A stretch of 64,000 nucleotides of DNA from Berberis thunbergii. Its lineage: Eukaryota > Streptophyta > Magnoliopsida > Ranunculales > Berberidaceae. Both the position numbers and the translations under genes were made by a program. The stretch's first letter is position 1. Each line of letters starts with the position of its first letter. The DNA lies in NCBI GenBank assembly GCA_003290165.1, contig QNQO01000598.1, forward strand, positions 372,001-436,000, written 5' to 3'. The notes below the pieces were generated by a model. The model made no database searches and had not been told where the DNA came from. It saw only the letters and a list, made by a program, of their open reading frames with translations. Of this stretch, positions 10,495 to 20,572 are shown in pieces.

Positions 10495-12599
10495 GTTTAT
10501 AAGAACCTCTTTAACTCAAAATTCAATCTTTTTTAGTGATTTGCTTGTTCTTTACATGATTTTGCTACGAGTTTTAGGGTATTGTGAAGTTGTCAATATT
10601 CCTAAATGTTTTTCCCTATATCAGAATTATTTTGTTAGAAAAGGTGCACTGAATTGCTTATCTGAAACTTTCATGGCCGTTTTGATTATCTGAGTTGAAA
10701 TTTTCATGATTGTTTTGATTATTAAGTATTTATGGCCGTTTTGCTTATTTGAAACTTTTGTGTCCGTTTTGATTTCCATTTAAAAAAGTAAGCATACCAC
10801 TTGTCTGGCTTATGTATCAAGTTTTGATCACTCATGTATAGATTACTAAATTATATTAATTTAAAACTTGATGAGCTATTAAATTGTCTCCAACTGATTA
10901 AATTGTCTCCAACTGAATTAGACTACAACCCTGTCTCTAAATGTTTCAATTGGGGATAAGCTAATTTTATTGAAAGTCACATCTCTGTATATTTTAGGCT
11001 AATCTTGACAAATGTTCTGTTTGCCATTATCAATAGATTGCATTGGATAAAATGCATGCTCTTTACCAGCATTGGATAGATTAGTTCCCAATAAAACACT
11101 TAATTGTTTCATAGCAATATTATATCGTCAAAGCTCAAAAAAGTCAACTAATTGCTTAATTGTTTCTTAGCAGGCATTTAATTGTTTGATCACGATTTTT
11201 GAAGGCTGTTGCTGGGGTACCTTTTTCTTTCTACCGAACAGGTTCTGAATTCGAAGAAATGTAAGTTGCCTACCTTGTTTCTAGATATCTACATATACTA
11301 TAATACATACACAAAGATCGATTGAGTGTGTTAATTGTTAGCAGTATATATTTATATATTTTTATGTTATAGTCAACTACTAATCAGCAGAGTAGATTAC
11401 AGTAATTTTATTTGCATATTTTGCATTGTCAATGGAGCATATGTTTGAAAATTGGTGGTGGTATCATAGAAGAAATTGATTGCGTCTGATCCGGTTTTGA
11501 TTGTATTTGGTTGAATGAGATGAAAAAGAAGTTTAACTAACAACTGATGTCTGTACTGCTGAAAACTAACTGATGAAAGATAGGGGGTATTTGAGACACA
11601 AGAACTGCAGAGTTGCCAAATTAGACTCGTCAATTATAGATGACTTAATGGTGGTGGCACGGAAATGATATTACATAGACTAATGAGGTAACGTTGTTGT
11701 ATGTGGTGGTGGGTGAATAGTAGTGTTTTGATGTGATGGTGGTAAGCAAAAGTGTTGTGCATTTGGTTCATTGTCATGCTGGATTGTAAATGAGGAGGAG
11801 GTAACTTGCATCCAGAGAGTTAGATATTAGACTATAATGATATTATTGATCTAAACCTCATGATGCAAATTACCAGTTCCTTACCCAATATATGATCGAT
11901 CTCTCTCTTCTATGTATTGAGAGAGTTATGTGTAGATAAATTGCTAATTTTGTAGCAAATTTATACTAGTTTGTAAAGCTGAAAATGGAGGATATTTTGT
12001 TCGAGTAGAAACTGAATGGTAGGGTCTATAAAAGGCATAATATGCCACCGATAAGGTTCTCCTCAACACCTGAATAAGATCTGGTGGTTCTGATATCCCT
12101 TCTTTGTAATCACAGTCATGGCATGAAACCTATCTTTCTGTTGATTGTCATATGTTGTCTGTCTTACAAGATACACAAAATTTTACAAAATTTTACTCTA
12201 AATAAGCATGGCTGCCATCTATTTTATGCACTTATCATGCCTTTGATAATCTAACCTTACCCGCCTCCTTTGATATGTCTAAGGTGAGTTGTCTATTTAC
12301 TTATTCATACGATATTATGAATTTTTGGTTTACTTTATTGATGCGACATTGGGAAATGCAAAATGGGCTTTGCAAAAGCAATATCATAAAGTTTAAACAA
12401 TTTACTCATGATTCTTTGGTCATCCAGTGAATCATGCTAGAGAATGGGATTTTATTGTGGCTCAAAATACTAGAATACGACTATCAAGTATCGTAAGGTT
12501 TGGATGAGTTACTCTTGCTTGTTCATCCAAACAGGCCTTTCACCTTTCATTTTTGGTTGACACTGACCCTGACTTCCTTACAAACAAGCCTTATTGCAG
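10495..12599. other. CACTA interior without recognisable genes
   Basis: About 2.1 kb of AT-rich sequence with no open frame above noise and no protein motif that I recognise. It may be intron or flanking DNA taken along with the captured gene fragments, such as the myosin intron to the left of 12600. Confidence 0.5.
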
Positions 12600-12726
12600 T
12601 TTGAAAAAAAAGAGTTGATGAAGCAGAAAAAAAATGTGCGGAAGCTCAGGAATATAGTAGAGAAAGGTGTAAGAAGCTATGAGAAGCTGAAGAAAAAGTT
12701 CATCAACTTCAGGAATCTTTGGGAAG
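12600..12726 (+). pseudogene. Captured myosin XI coiled-coil exon
   Basis: A 127-nt stretch is bounded by an acceptor (ttattgcag before 12600) and a donor (GTATGC from 12727). Its frame reads RVDEAEKKCAEAQEYSRERC, then KKL, a stop, and EAEEKVHQLQESLGR. This matches the register and wording of the tail coiled coil of plant class XI myosins, which end such helices with a QLQESL block. The single in-frame TGA (replacing a glutamate codon) would stop translation. Intact splice borders show capture at DNA level with introns. Only one exon of what would be a gene of more than 30 exons is present. Confidence 0.75.
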
Positions 12727-13112
12727 GTATGCTATAACCTGATTTTATGCTGGCATACAATATACATTTTTTTTCAGTCCATGCATGCATAACTAATTTT
12801 AATCATGCCTAAGTGACTGGGACGCTATGGTAAAAAAGACGATGTCTTGGGAAATAAGTCATATCTTTGTTTCATGAGAAGTTGAAATTATACCATTATG
12901 TAAATTTGCTATGGATTGATAAAGAGCCATGATGATTCCATGGTATTTATGTGGAATGCCTAACTACAGCGGCTTGTTGCCTACTGGAATGACTCTAAAG
13001 AATTAAATTTCTCTCAGAGAGATGATGAAAAAATAGCAAAAACAATTGTGTTCAGAACAATATTAAACGAACTTTTTTATTGATTGATGTGAAACAGTAA
13101 AAGATTGCCTCT

Positions 13113-13195
13113 AGGTATAATTCTTTGTAATTTCTATGATTTTTACCATGCACCTTTAGGTATAATTCTTTGTAATTTCTATGATTTTTATGTCT
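13113..13195. repeat. 45-bp tandem duplication
   Basis: The string beginning 'aggtataattctttgtaatt' occurs at 13113 and again at 13158 with only a change at the unit end. A short open frame from 13105 to 13311 runs through it (two copies of PLGIILCNFYDFY), but I recognise no protein family in it and it may be meaningless. Confidence 0.8.
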
Positions 13196-14300
13196 TTAGG
13201 GACAGAACTCTGTGGTGGAGATGGCAAGTTTACACATTTGATTGGAAGGGGGTTACTCATTTTTCTGCAAATGGCTTACCATGTTCATGCCTCTTGGTAA
13301 CATATATTTAACTTTGTAAGATGCACACTGCTAAGTTATGAACTTTCTTGTGCAAAAGATGTCTTTATACCTCTGATACGACTCATAGTGATATATAAGG
13401 GAGTATTTGACTAGCATAAAGTATCATTGTAAGCAACTAGAGATATGTCGTCTGTGTACCTATCAACTAGGGAGTATTTATTTCATAATAATTCATTAAT
13501 TTGTTTGTATTTTACAGATATTTAAAGAAAAGAAGCATTCCTTTCAAATAAATTTAAAATTTCTTGGTTTTGGTGTTTTTTATGGTGTAAACGGTCAATC
13601 TTGCTGCGATCTATACTCCGGCGGATTACAACACTCAGTGCCATTAGACACAATTTATAACAATTTCACGGATGCACATCTAGCGATGAGATTTTGGTTA
13701 ATGGGGTTTGAGTTTTTTCTTGGTGTGTTTCTCTTCATGTAGATAAGATGTTTGATTTGATGCCCTGCCTTGTGATGGTAACAAATCATTGCATCACTGG
13801 GTTTTAAATCACAGTGTGAGTTGAGATGCTGCTTCTATTGCCAGATAGCAAGAAAGATATATAAATATAATAATGGAAAGATAAATTTCCCTTGGAGCCT
13901 TGTTGAAATGGAACATTATCGCATTTTTATAGCTGCATAGTCTGTAACACGTGATTGCAGGCTATGGGCATTATATTACATGATTATTTTTCTGTTCATT
14001 AGTCTACAAAGTATCATGTTTGTTTGTTATATTAGATGTTCAAAGAGCTGCGGGAATTTAGCTAGAATGTGGATGTATTCAGCTTAAAGGATATGAACAG
14101 GATGTTGCAGTTGGTTTATTGTTCTGGAATAGGCCTTTTCATGGCTAGGATCTGTAAAGATGCATTTTCATTACCAGGGTCTGAAAACTCCATTATCTTT
14201 CCCTTACAAGGAAATTTAACTGTTGAATTGGTGCTATAGCACTAACTTGTTATTAATAGGACAGTTTGTAATGAAAAATTGTTCTTTCTGGTATTTATAG
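13196..14300. other. CACTA interior, unidentified
   Basis: Mostly AT-rich non-coding DNA. A segment at about 13200-13310 is richer in G and C than its surroundings and could be another captured exon, but none of its three frames gives a family I know. Confidence 0.35.
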
Positions 14301-14390
14301 TGGGTTATCCAAGGAGCAGTTGATGTGGACATTGGTGCTAACCCTTCTGCTGAAGGAGTTGATGCTGATAAGGGTGTTGATGATCAGACT
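14301..14390 (+). pseudogene. Captured TCTP exon fragment
   Basis: After the acceptor ttatag the frame reads [20 protein letters not shown], then DADKGVDDQ. This is the stretch of plant translationally controlled tumour protein (TCTP) just after the conserved GKW, including its [10 protein letters not shown] signature. In the normal protein AVKVVDIVDTFRLQEQ would follow. Here the sequence instead switches after GVDDQ into a methyltransferase coding segment, without an intervening splice site. TCTP is a growth regulator with an Mss4-like fold; this fragment is too short to keep any of that. It has the same direction as all other captured pieces. Confidence 0.88.
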
Positions 14391-14392
14391 GG

Positions 14393-14732
14393 TGGAGCTA
14401 GGAGCTGGCATTGGTCATTTCACTGGTGAGTTAGCGAAGGAGGCTGGGCAAGTTCTAGCTATGGACTTCATTCAGATTGTGATAAAGAAGGTAAACTTTT
14501 TCTAGACTAGTAAAATTGGAGGCACACACATGTAATTTTTCCTTACAAAATTATACTATAGTGTTGTGTACTGATTTTGATTTCTTGGGGATTGGCATAA
14601 TGAAAACATCAATGGTCACTTTAAGAATGTCAAGTTTATATGTGCTGATGTAACATCTCCAGACATGAAGATAAGGCCAAAATCCATAGATTTGATATTT
14701 TCGAATTGGCTACTGATGTATCTGATGATGAG
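14393..14732 (+). pseudogene. Captured phosphoethanolamine N-methyltransferase exons (two)
   Basis: Exon one (to the donor at 14491) reads [20 protein letters not shown] and then [13 protein letters not shown]. This is motif I of the SAM-binding fold of plant phosphoethanolamine N-methyltransferase, the enzyme that builds phosphocholine from phosphoethanolamine. The intron is retained. The second exon, about 14599-14732, gives [20 protein letters not shown] and [13 protein letters not shown], again typical of this enzyme. The acceptor before it reads CAT instead of CAG, and a small deletion near its end shifts the frame before the DDE motif. It is joined in frame order to the TCTP piece on its left. 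The catalytic second methyltransferase domain is missing. Confidence 0.9.
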
Positions 14733-14893
14733 GTAATACGTTCGATTATATATTTTTTTTCCTTGTTGGACTAAACTACATGTGATTTTGAATATCATTT
14801 GAATATTATTATTTTAGGCATGTTAGTTGTTACTGGAATCACTCAAACACCAGGGAACTAAAAGGATTACCCTGACTTTGGAAATATGTGCAG

Positions 14894-15864
14894 CGACTTA
14901 TCGTACAACCACTTTAATGGAGATATCCCTGCCAACTTTTCGGGTCTTCCTCATCTTCAGATATTGTAAGATTTCTCTCTCCCCACCCCCTCTCAAATGG
15001 TGGTGCCAGAACCAGCACCTGCTATTGTGTTGGTTCAATATGCTAACTTTTTCTCATTGCAGGTCCTTGGAAAACAATACGTTGAGTGGTGATGTTCCAT
15101 CCAAAATTTGGCAAAACAGAACCTTAAATGGGACTAAAAGTATTCTCTTGTACGACCTTAAACCATTGCCTACATTTTCTATTTGTGATATCTAGTATCA
15201 AGCAGCACGTGGAAGTTCCTCTATCATGTTTTGTTACATTCAATTAGGATAAACATTACAACGTTATTCAGGATGGACTTTATTACAAATTTATCTGGCA
15301 GGGTTTTATGTGAATGCATATTTGAGCTTCTTCAATTGACTTTGATGCTACAGGGATTTTCAGAACAACATGCTTTCAAATATTTCTTCCCCTATTGAGC
15401 CCCCAACAAATGTCAGTATTAGGTGTGTTTCCTTATACAAAACACTCGTGCATGCTATCCATATCAATTTGATTTTCTTGATGCTTTCTTCAAGTTTAGA
15501 TAAAGTATTAGGTAGCATCTCCCAAATGTAATTGCTTACGTATACTCAATTTAGCTTTCATTTTCATTGTCATTACTTCTACTTGGCATCCAGGCTTCAA
15601 GGAAATCCTGTGTGTTCATCTGCCAACCAACTCAACATAGTCCAGTTCTGTGGATCTCAGACAAGGAGAGAGGATGGGACAGGGAGATTATTAGACTCCC
15701 CCAGGACTTGTCTTAGCCAATCGTGCCCTGAACACTATGAATATGTTCCAGATTCACCCGTACCTTGTTTTTGTGCTGCTCCTATAAGAGTTGGATGTCG
15801 TATGAAGAGTCCTGGATTCTCAAATTTCCTTCCATATAATTTGGTGGTTAGATGTGAACATTGA
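14894..15864 (+). pseudogene. Captured LRR receptor-kinase ectodomain exons (four)
   Basis: Four exons with proper borders are visible. 14894-14965 gives LSYNHFNGDIPANFSGLPHL, a leucine-rich repeat. 15063 to about 15137 gives LENNTLSGDVPSKIWQN. 15354-15422 gives DFQNNMLSNISSPIEPPTNV. 15594-15864 gives GNPVCSSANQLNIVQFCGSQ and later CPEHYEYVPDSPVPCFCAAP plus IRVGCRMKSPGFSNFLPY. This is the end of the LRR block and the cysteine-rich juxtamembrane region of the At1g06840-like LRR receptor-kinase group. Transmembrane and kinase parts are absent. Introns are kept, so capture was from genomic DNA. It is the rightmost fragment in the CACTA element. Confidence 0.9.
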
Positions 15865-16109
15865 GAATATGTAACAATTTAATTTGTAGTTATCTCTGGA
15901 CCATGTGATATTGATTTTGAAATGAAATTAAGGTCCCTTTTAATGTGTGATGATGGTATCAAAGTTTAGTGCCATTTATATTTGATTTTTTTATTTGAGT
16001 TTAGAAATTGTGCACATGTTGGATAGATTGTTTTCACCCTATGAAAAGAAAGCACTACAGGTTGAAAAATGTAGGTTTTTTGGTAAAAAAAAATTAAAAA
16101 ACAAAGAGA

Positions 16110-16441
16110 ATTAGAGGCGGTTATAGTTGTTTGTGTGTTTATGAATTTTAGCGGCAGTTAATAACTGTCGCCAAAAAGTGTACAGTTCATTAGGTTTTGC
16201 CGACGGTTGCAACCATCGCTATATGGTATTCAATGACGGTTTTGCCAACGGTTATTGACAACCGTCGCTATATGTATATAGCGACAGTTATGCCTGCGGT
16301 TGCTAAAAACCGTCGCTGAATACCCCAGTAACGCCTTTATTAGCGGCGGTTGTCCAACCGTCGCAGTATTATGTAGCGACGGTTATAACCATCGCTAAAT
16401 ACCTTTGGCCACCGTTGCTAAAATACAGTTTTCTTGTAGTG
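16110..16441. repeat. CACTA right subterminal and terminal repeats
   Basis: A dense cluster of GCGACGGTT and AACCGTCGC motifs, direct and inverted, with spacings of about 20-60 bp, ends in the inverted terminal sequence TTTTCTTGTAGTG. It pairs with the left block at 9556-9720. Confidence 0.92.
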
Positions 16442-16554
16442 ATGGGGGAGATTCTCTATTCCCTAAACTTTGCAAGTCGAGTGCAAGGAATCGAGCCTGA
16501 CCCTGCCCACAAACAGGTGGGCCCTTAATATTTGCATCAATACAAACAAATGGT
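16442..16554 (+). pseudogene. Kinesin-14 fragment, 3' part of the split exon
   Basis: Starting with the second copy of the ATG target site, the frame reads GEILYSLNFASRVQGIE and then DPAHKQ. This is the last strand and neck-side end of the kinesin-14 motor (family wording LNFASRVRGIE). A YKQM string near 16540 fits the short helix after the motor. It continues directly from the IDPSLRN at 9555 once the CACTA element is removed. A stop shortly after KQVGP and the broken 5' part mean that no protein results. Confidence 0.88.
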
Positions 16555-17609
16555 AATGTTTTCATTGAACTCTACAATAATAGTTGTCACGCCCCGATCT
16601 TCAAAACGAAAATCCTTATATCCACGTAGGTCGTTTGCCTCAAATTCGAGACGTGAAATTCAATAACATATGAACATTTAGCAACAACAATTGAGACATA
16701 ATTTAGAAAATTGAAACAAACAAAAAAAGAAAACTCTAACCAGGAAACTCTTTGACGAGGTTAGCCCCACTAAAGAAACTCCAATAGCGCTGCCCAAAAA
16801 TCTCTATACATGCGACAAACTAATAGGCTACATTTCAATGGAAACGTACCCAATAAGCAAAAACTCACTAGGGCAATTAAGCTGGTATGTGTAATCTTCA
16901 TCCCAAAATGAATACATCAGCAAATGATAACGTAAACTTAAACACAAACGATGAACAACCACACAACATGTAGTTCCTCAACGAGGCAGACGTTTCATTC
17001 TAATAAGTTGCTATCGTACTTAAAATATATATTTTTGTGTTTATTTTGTAGTGATTAACCATGGCAAGCCCGACCTGCAAAAATATTAGTGGACTTGCCA
17101 TCCTGCAAAAAATTGTTAAAAACACAAGTATATAATTTACAAAAAATCAGTATTTTTCAATTAATACGAATGTATTCATACATTATTTGACTTAAGTTTG
17201 TAACCATAAGCTTATCTTGCCTAGCCAACAATTCGATTTCAATTACTTAACTAGCATGAATCACGACCTCATAATGCATTTTATTTGAACCAAGGGTTTA
17301 TAATTGTAAGTGGCAACAAATGACAAATAGGTCCAATAGAAAAAATTTCACGCTATGAAAAATCAAATTTATGATTCAAAACCAAAGTTTAAAACATCAA
17401 ATACCACAAGCCACCTGATGTGAGCATATTTATGCAACTTTATTGAATTGTTTATATATATATTTTGGCTATGTCTCGTTAGTTATGGTAGTACTTACTA
17501 TTTTGGTGTTTGTGTAGGTTTCCAATAACAAGATTCCTAAATAGAAGTTAATTGGTGCAAATTGGTTTGAATTAGGAAGAATTATTGCAAAAGAAAACCT
17601 AGAGAACAC
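16555..17609. other. Non-coding, possible LTR-type debris
   Basis: No gene is seen. The string GTCACGCCCCGATC near 16589 resembles the ends of some plant LTR elements, but no partner copy lies within the window. AT-rich throughout. Confidence 0.35.
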
Positions 17610-17610
17610 G

Positions 17611-17656
17611 ATTATAAAAGGGACAATACCTAAATTATAAAAGGGACAATACCTAG
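17611..17656. repeat. 23-bp tandem duplication containing TATAAAAGGG
   Basis: The string 'attataaaagggacaatacc' occurs at 17611 and again at 17634. Each copy contains a TATA-box-like core. A pyrimidine- and CCTCC-rich stretch follows (17680-18330), as in an LTR leader or a 5' UTR. No gene body follows. Confidence 0.75.
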
Positions 17657-19272
17657 CTTTGGAGAAATCACCCATTCTCGCAATCACAGCCATCATCCCT
17701 CCTCCTCGTAGTAGCAAGCTGCCAGCGACAATCACAGCCCTTCTCCATCCACAAAGCTATCACCGTTCAGATCTTCTCATCCCTCCTATTCGTCGCCATC
17801 CATTGAACCCATCTTCCTCCCTCATCTCGTCATCCCTGCTCACAATAGCGCAGCAGCAAGCCTCCATCATCACATCATGCACAATCATCGCCCAACACAA
17901 CCCTTCTCACAATTCGTCTCTTTGTCGCGCTCTCAATATTTTCTTCCTCCACTGTTCACCTCTTCCTATATTTGTTAATCTCATAATCCAGCCAACACCA
18001 CATACCCTTTTCCCATCTCCATCTTAGTTCATAACCATACCACAGAGTCCCACTGTCCATTTGTCTGCCCCTCATTCTCTCTCTCTCTCGACAGACCTCT
18101 CTTCCTCACCTCCATCCAGATCGCAACACCCAATCACACAGCCTCCATTTCTCTTTCACCTAACTTTCTCTCGAACCCTTGCTCTGTCGCCGTCGCCGTC
18201 GCTCATCTAGTAACTCTCTCCATCACCCTCACTCTCTCGTCACACACACAGTCAGAGTAGAGTCTGAAGAAGATAACCAAATCAGAGATCGTGAGGAAGG
18301 AGAATAGATCTTAATATCTCGTCTTCACGCTATTTGCATCACATCAGTCCACTCTCTACCACCATGCGGGCGGCAACAATGTTTTCTCCTAAATCTCTAA
18401 TATTTTCACTTTCATAATTAATTATGTATTCAAACGTGATTAATATGTCTAGCTAAGGGGTGGATTCGAAGCCCCGAACATGTGTTTTGTGAATTAATTG
18501 AATTCAATATTTTCTTATTGATTAGTGATTGTGTTTTGCTTAACTGCTTTATAGATAACTATATATGTATGTTTATTAAGGTGGCCAACTTAGTAAGCAT
18601 GCTAGGATTTGTGGCTAGAGTATAAGAGAATTTCACCTAGTCGTTACTCACAAGTAGTAAATACCAAGGAACGTTGGTAAGGTTAAGTAAAAACCTAGGT
18701 TAAGAACTAGATGTTGATCATACTTGTAATTGCCTAGTAAGTGTTCATATTTTCCATAGAATTTAATGATCTTGGATTGTTTATCTAACTTGTGATTTTG
18801 ATTAGATAGCATGAAAAGAATAATCTGAAATCGACACTTGGTTTAATTCAACGAATTTGGGAAATTAATAAGATTAATGCAGTGCGGTCACGATTAATCT
18901 TGAGCATTGTCTTTCATGAGTAAGCATAGGAATTATTGAAGATTGATTCATGAACATATGTTTGGTGTGTGAAGATAAAACCCTTAGCTAATTTCTCATC
19001 ATCTACTTCTGAAGTTTATATTAGTAATAGTCTCAAAATTAGAAAAACCAATCCCCCAGCATTTTCTTATTTAGCTTGTTAATTATCTTTTAGTTACTCT
19101 TAGTTTTAGTTAGTGAACCCTCTAATCCTTGGTCCAGAACGATTCTTTGCTATGACTACAAAGAAAATCAAGCTAAGAAAAACTCACACATCAAACAAAT
19201 AAAATTAGTAAAGTTCACACATTTGTGACACAAAACACCACAAACAACACAAACTCATTCTAAATAACAATT
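17657..19272. other. Non-coding; possible large LTR-element remnant
   Basis: 17680-18330 is C- and T-rich with CCGTCGCCGTCGC-type triplets and could be transcribed leader. Beyond 18420 the sequence is AT-rich. The open frame at 17659-18027 is composed of serine, isoleucine and proline runs and shows no family resemblance. I see no protein motif in this whole stretch. Confidence 0.4.
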
Positions 19273-19439
19273 CTAGCCAGCCAGGTTTGGTAGCCACTTT
19301 TGGGGCAAGTTTTGTTTTTTTACACTTCTACCCCTTCTATAGACGGTGTTTGTGGTTGTATTTTAAAGAGAATGAACAAAAATGTAAAAAAACAAAACAA
19401 AACTTGGCTAACAAATGGTTATCCAATCTAGCTGGCTAG
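19273..19439. mobile_element. Foldback MITE, 167 bp
   Basis: The two halves are near-complete inverted copies. The left reads CTAGCCAGCCAGGTTTGG..., and the complement of the right reads CTAGCCAGCTAGATTGG.... Both then reach a shared AAGTTTTGTTTT segment before a short unpaired centre. The target duplication is not clear, so I do not assign a superfamily. Confidence 0.7.
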
Positions 19440-19644
19440 ACTTACTCCATTCTAAAACATGCCTAAAATCACATAACGGGTTACCTAAAATGAAACTCAT
19501 CATTTCCATACAAGCCTCATAAACCAAAGGTGTAAAGTTCAAATATTACTTACATAAACCATCACAAAGACACACCCAAATATCAGCCCCTTAACTCCTC
19601 TACTGAACCTCAATCACGTTTATACATAAATGAATATAAGTAGT

Positions 19645-20300
19645 TATGCAGTCAAATCCTATTCTCCTTGACTTTGACCCGCACAGGGAACACACGTGAG
19701 TGAAAAAACATTGTTGTGGCGGTCAAATGGCACTCCGATGCTTAAGTCAGATAGGGTTTGAAAAATGTGTAATGTTGTAAATTGGGTTATGTTGCGTACA
19801 TTTGTTCGTCAATCACGTGTCCTATTCCTTGTTCAACTAGGCCTTTGATGGCGTAGTTTAGGGAAAGATATCTTGTTGTAGATCATTTTCTTGTTAGGAG
19901 TCGTCCATGTAGGAGAGTTTTCCAACAAGACTTGTGCTCCTAGATCTGCAGGAAATTCTTCCATTTTGGAGTGTTGTCCACGCAGGGGAATTTCCATGCA
20001 TGACTTATACTCCGATATTTGTTTCATATTCAAAATCAATGTATTGTTGGCTTGCCCGTCTTAGGTCAATCCCCAAGATACTTGCCTTATTAGGTCTTAC
20101 AGGTATTGGGCTTGACCATGTGACGTATGGGCTTATTAGATCGTTGTTGTTTGGGTCCAAACTTCTGAACCCTTCCTCGACGGCCTTTGTGTTGTCTGGG
20201 CTTTGCAAGATTGGGGCGCGTAATTAGGCCCACTTAGCTCTGTTGATGAGATCATCATGACACGTGTATGATGCAGATTAACAAACGGTTAGGTGTATCA
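19645..20300 (-). repeat. LTR of a minus-oriented Tat-type element
   Basis: Read on the minus strand it begins TGATACACC at 20300 and ends GACTGCAT near 19645, aligning along its length with the LTRs at 24248-24916 and 31574-32246. The purine-rich tract on its right (on the minus strand, CTCAGGGGGTG) is where a polypurine tract should be. So this is the 3' LTR of an element pointing left, and the antisense ORF at 20573 belongs to it. The short open frames at 19833-20227 lie wholly inside this LTR and are not genes. Confidence 0.8.
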
Positions 20301-20572
20301 TCAATTACACCCCCTGAGTTAGTGAGCCAACTCGTCGGTCCACTAAGTCATGTCATGAAGGAATTGGTCGGTCATGATGATCGAGTATGAATCATCTAAT
20401 TGGGCATGCGACTGTTAAAAAATGGCGAGAATCCTTGCTTTTGTATAAATCCTCTTCTTTGCAAAGTTTAGTTTTTGTACTCATTCTATCCTAGAGACTC
20501 TGCTTTGTTATTTCATTTTTCGCGCTTTTGGCTTTGTTAAATTTATGCAGTCAAAAGTTTATACGTTCTTCC

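Larger units (their letters stand above)
9556..16441 (+). mobile_element. Non-autonomous CACTA element carrying host gene fragments (Pack-CACTA type)
   Basis: The left end reads CACTACAAGAAAAC and the right end GTTTTCTTGTAGTG, the standard plant CACTA terminal inverted repeat. The 3-bp duplication ATG lies at 9553-9555 and 16442-16444, which is the expected length for the superfamily. The flanks join into one kinesin reading frame when the element and one ATG are removed. Subterminal regions (9590-9715 and 16110-16430) contain many copies of a palindromic GCGACGGTTATAACCGTCGC-like motif, the kind of site bound by CACTA transposases. No transposase (TNPD or TNPA type) is visible. Instead, the 6.9-kb interior holds an eL36 retrocopy and exons of myosin, TCTP, a methyltransferase and an LRR kinase, all in the same orientation. 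Total length is 6886 bp. Confidence 0.95.

Noticed and set aside
13105..13311. 68-residue frame in the CACTA element as a sixth captured gene
   Set aside because: Half of it is a 45-bp tandem duplication, and the remaining part matches no family I know; possible but unsupported.
14616..14798. 60-residue open frame on the minus strand
   Set aside because: It is the shadow of the captured methyltransferase exon on the plus strand.
17659..18027. 122-residue serine/isoleucine/proline-rich open frame
   Set aside because: C- and T-rich leader-like DNA; the composition explains the lack of stops.
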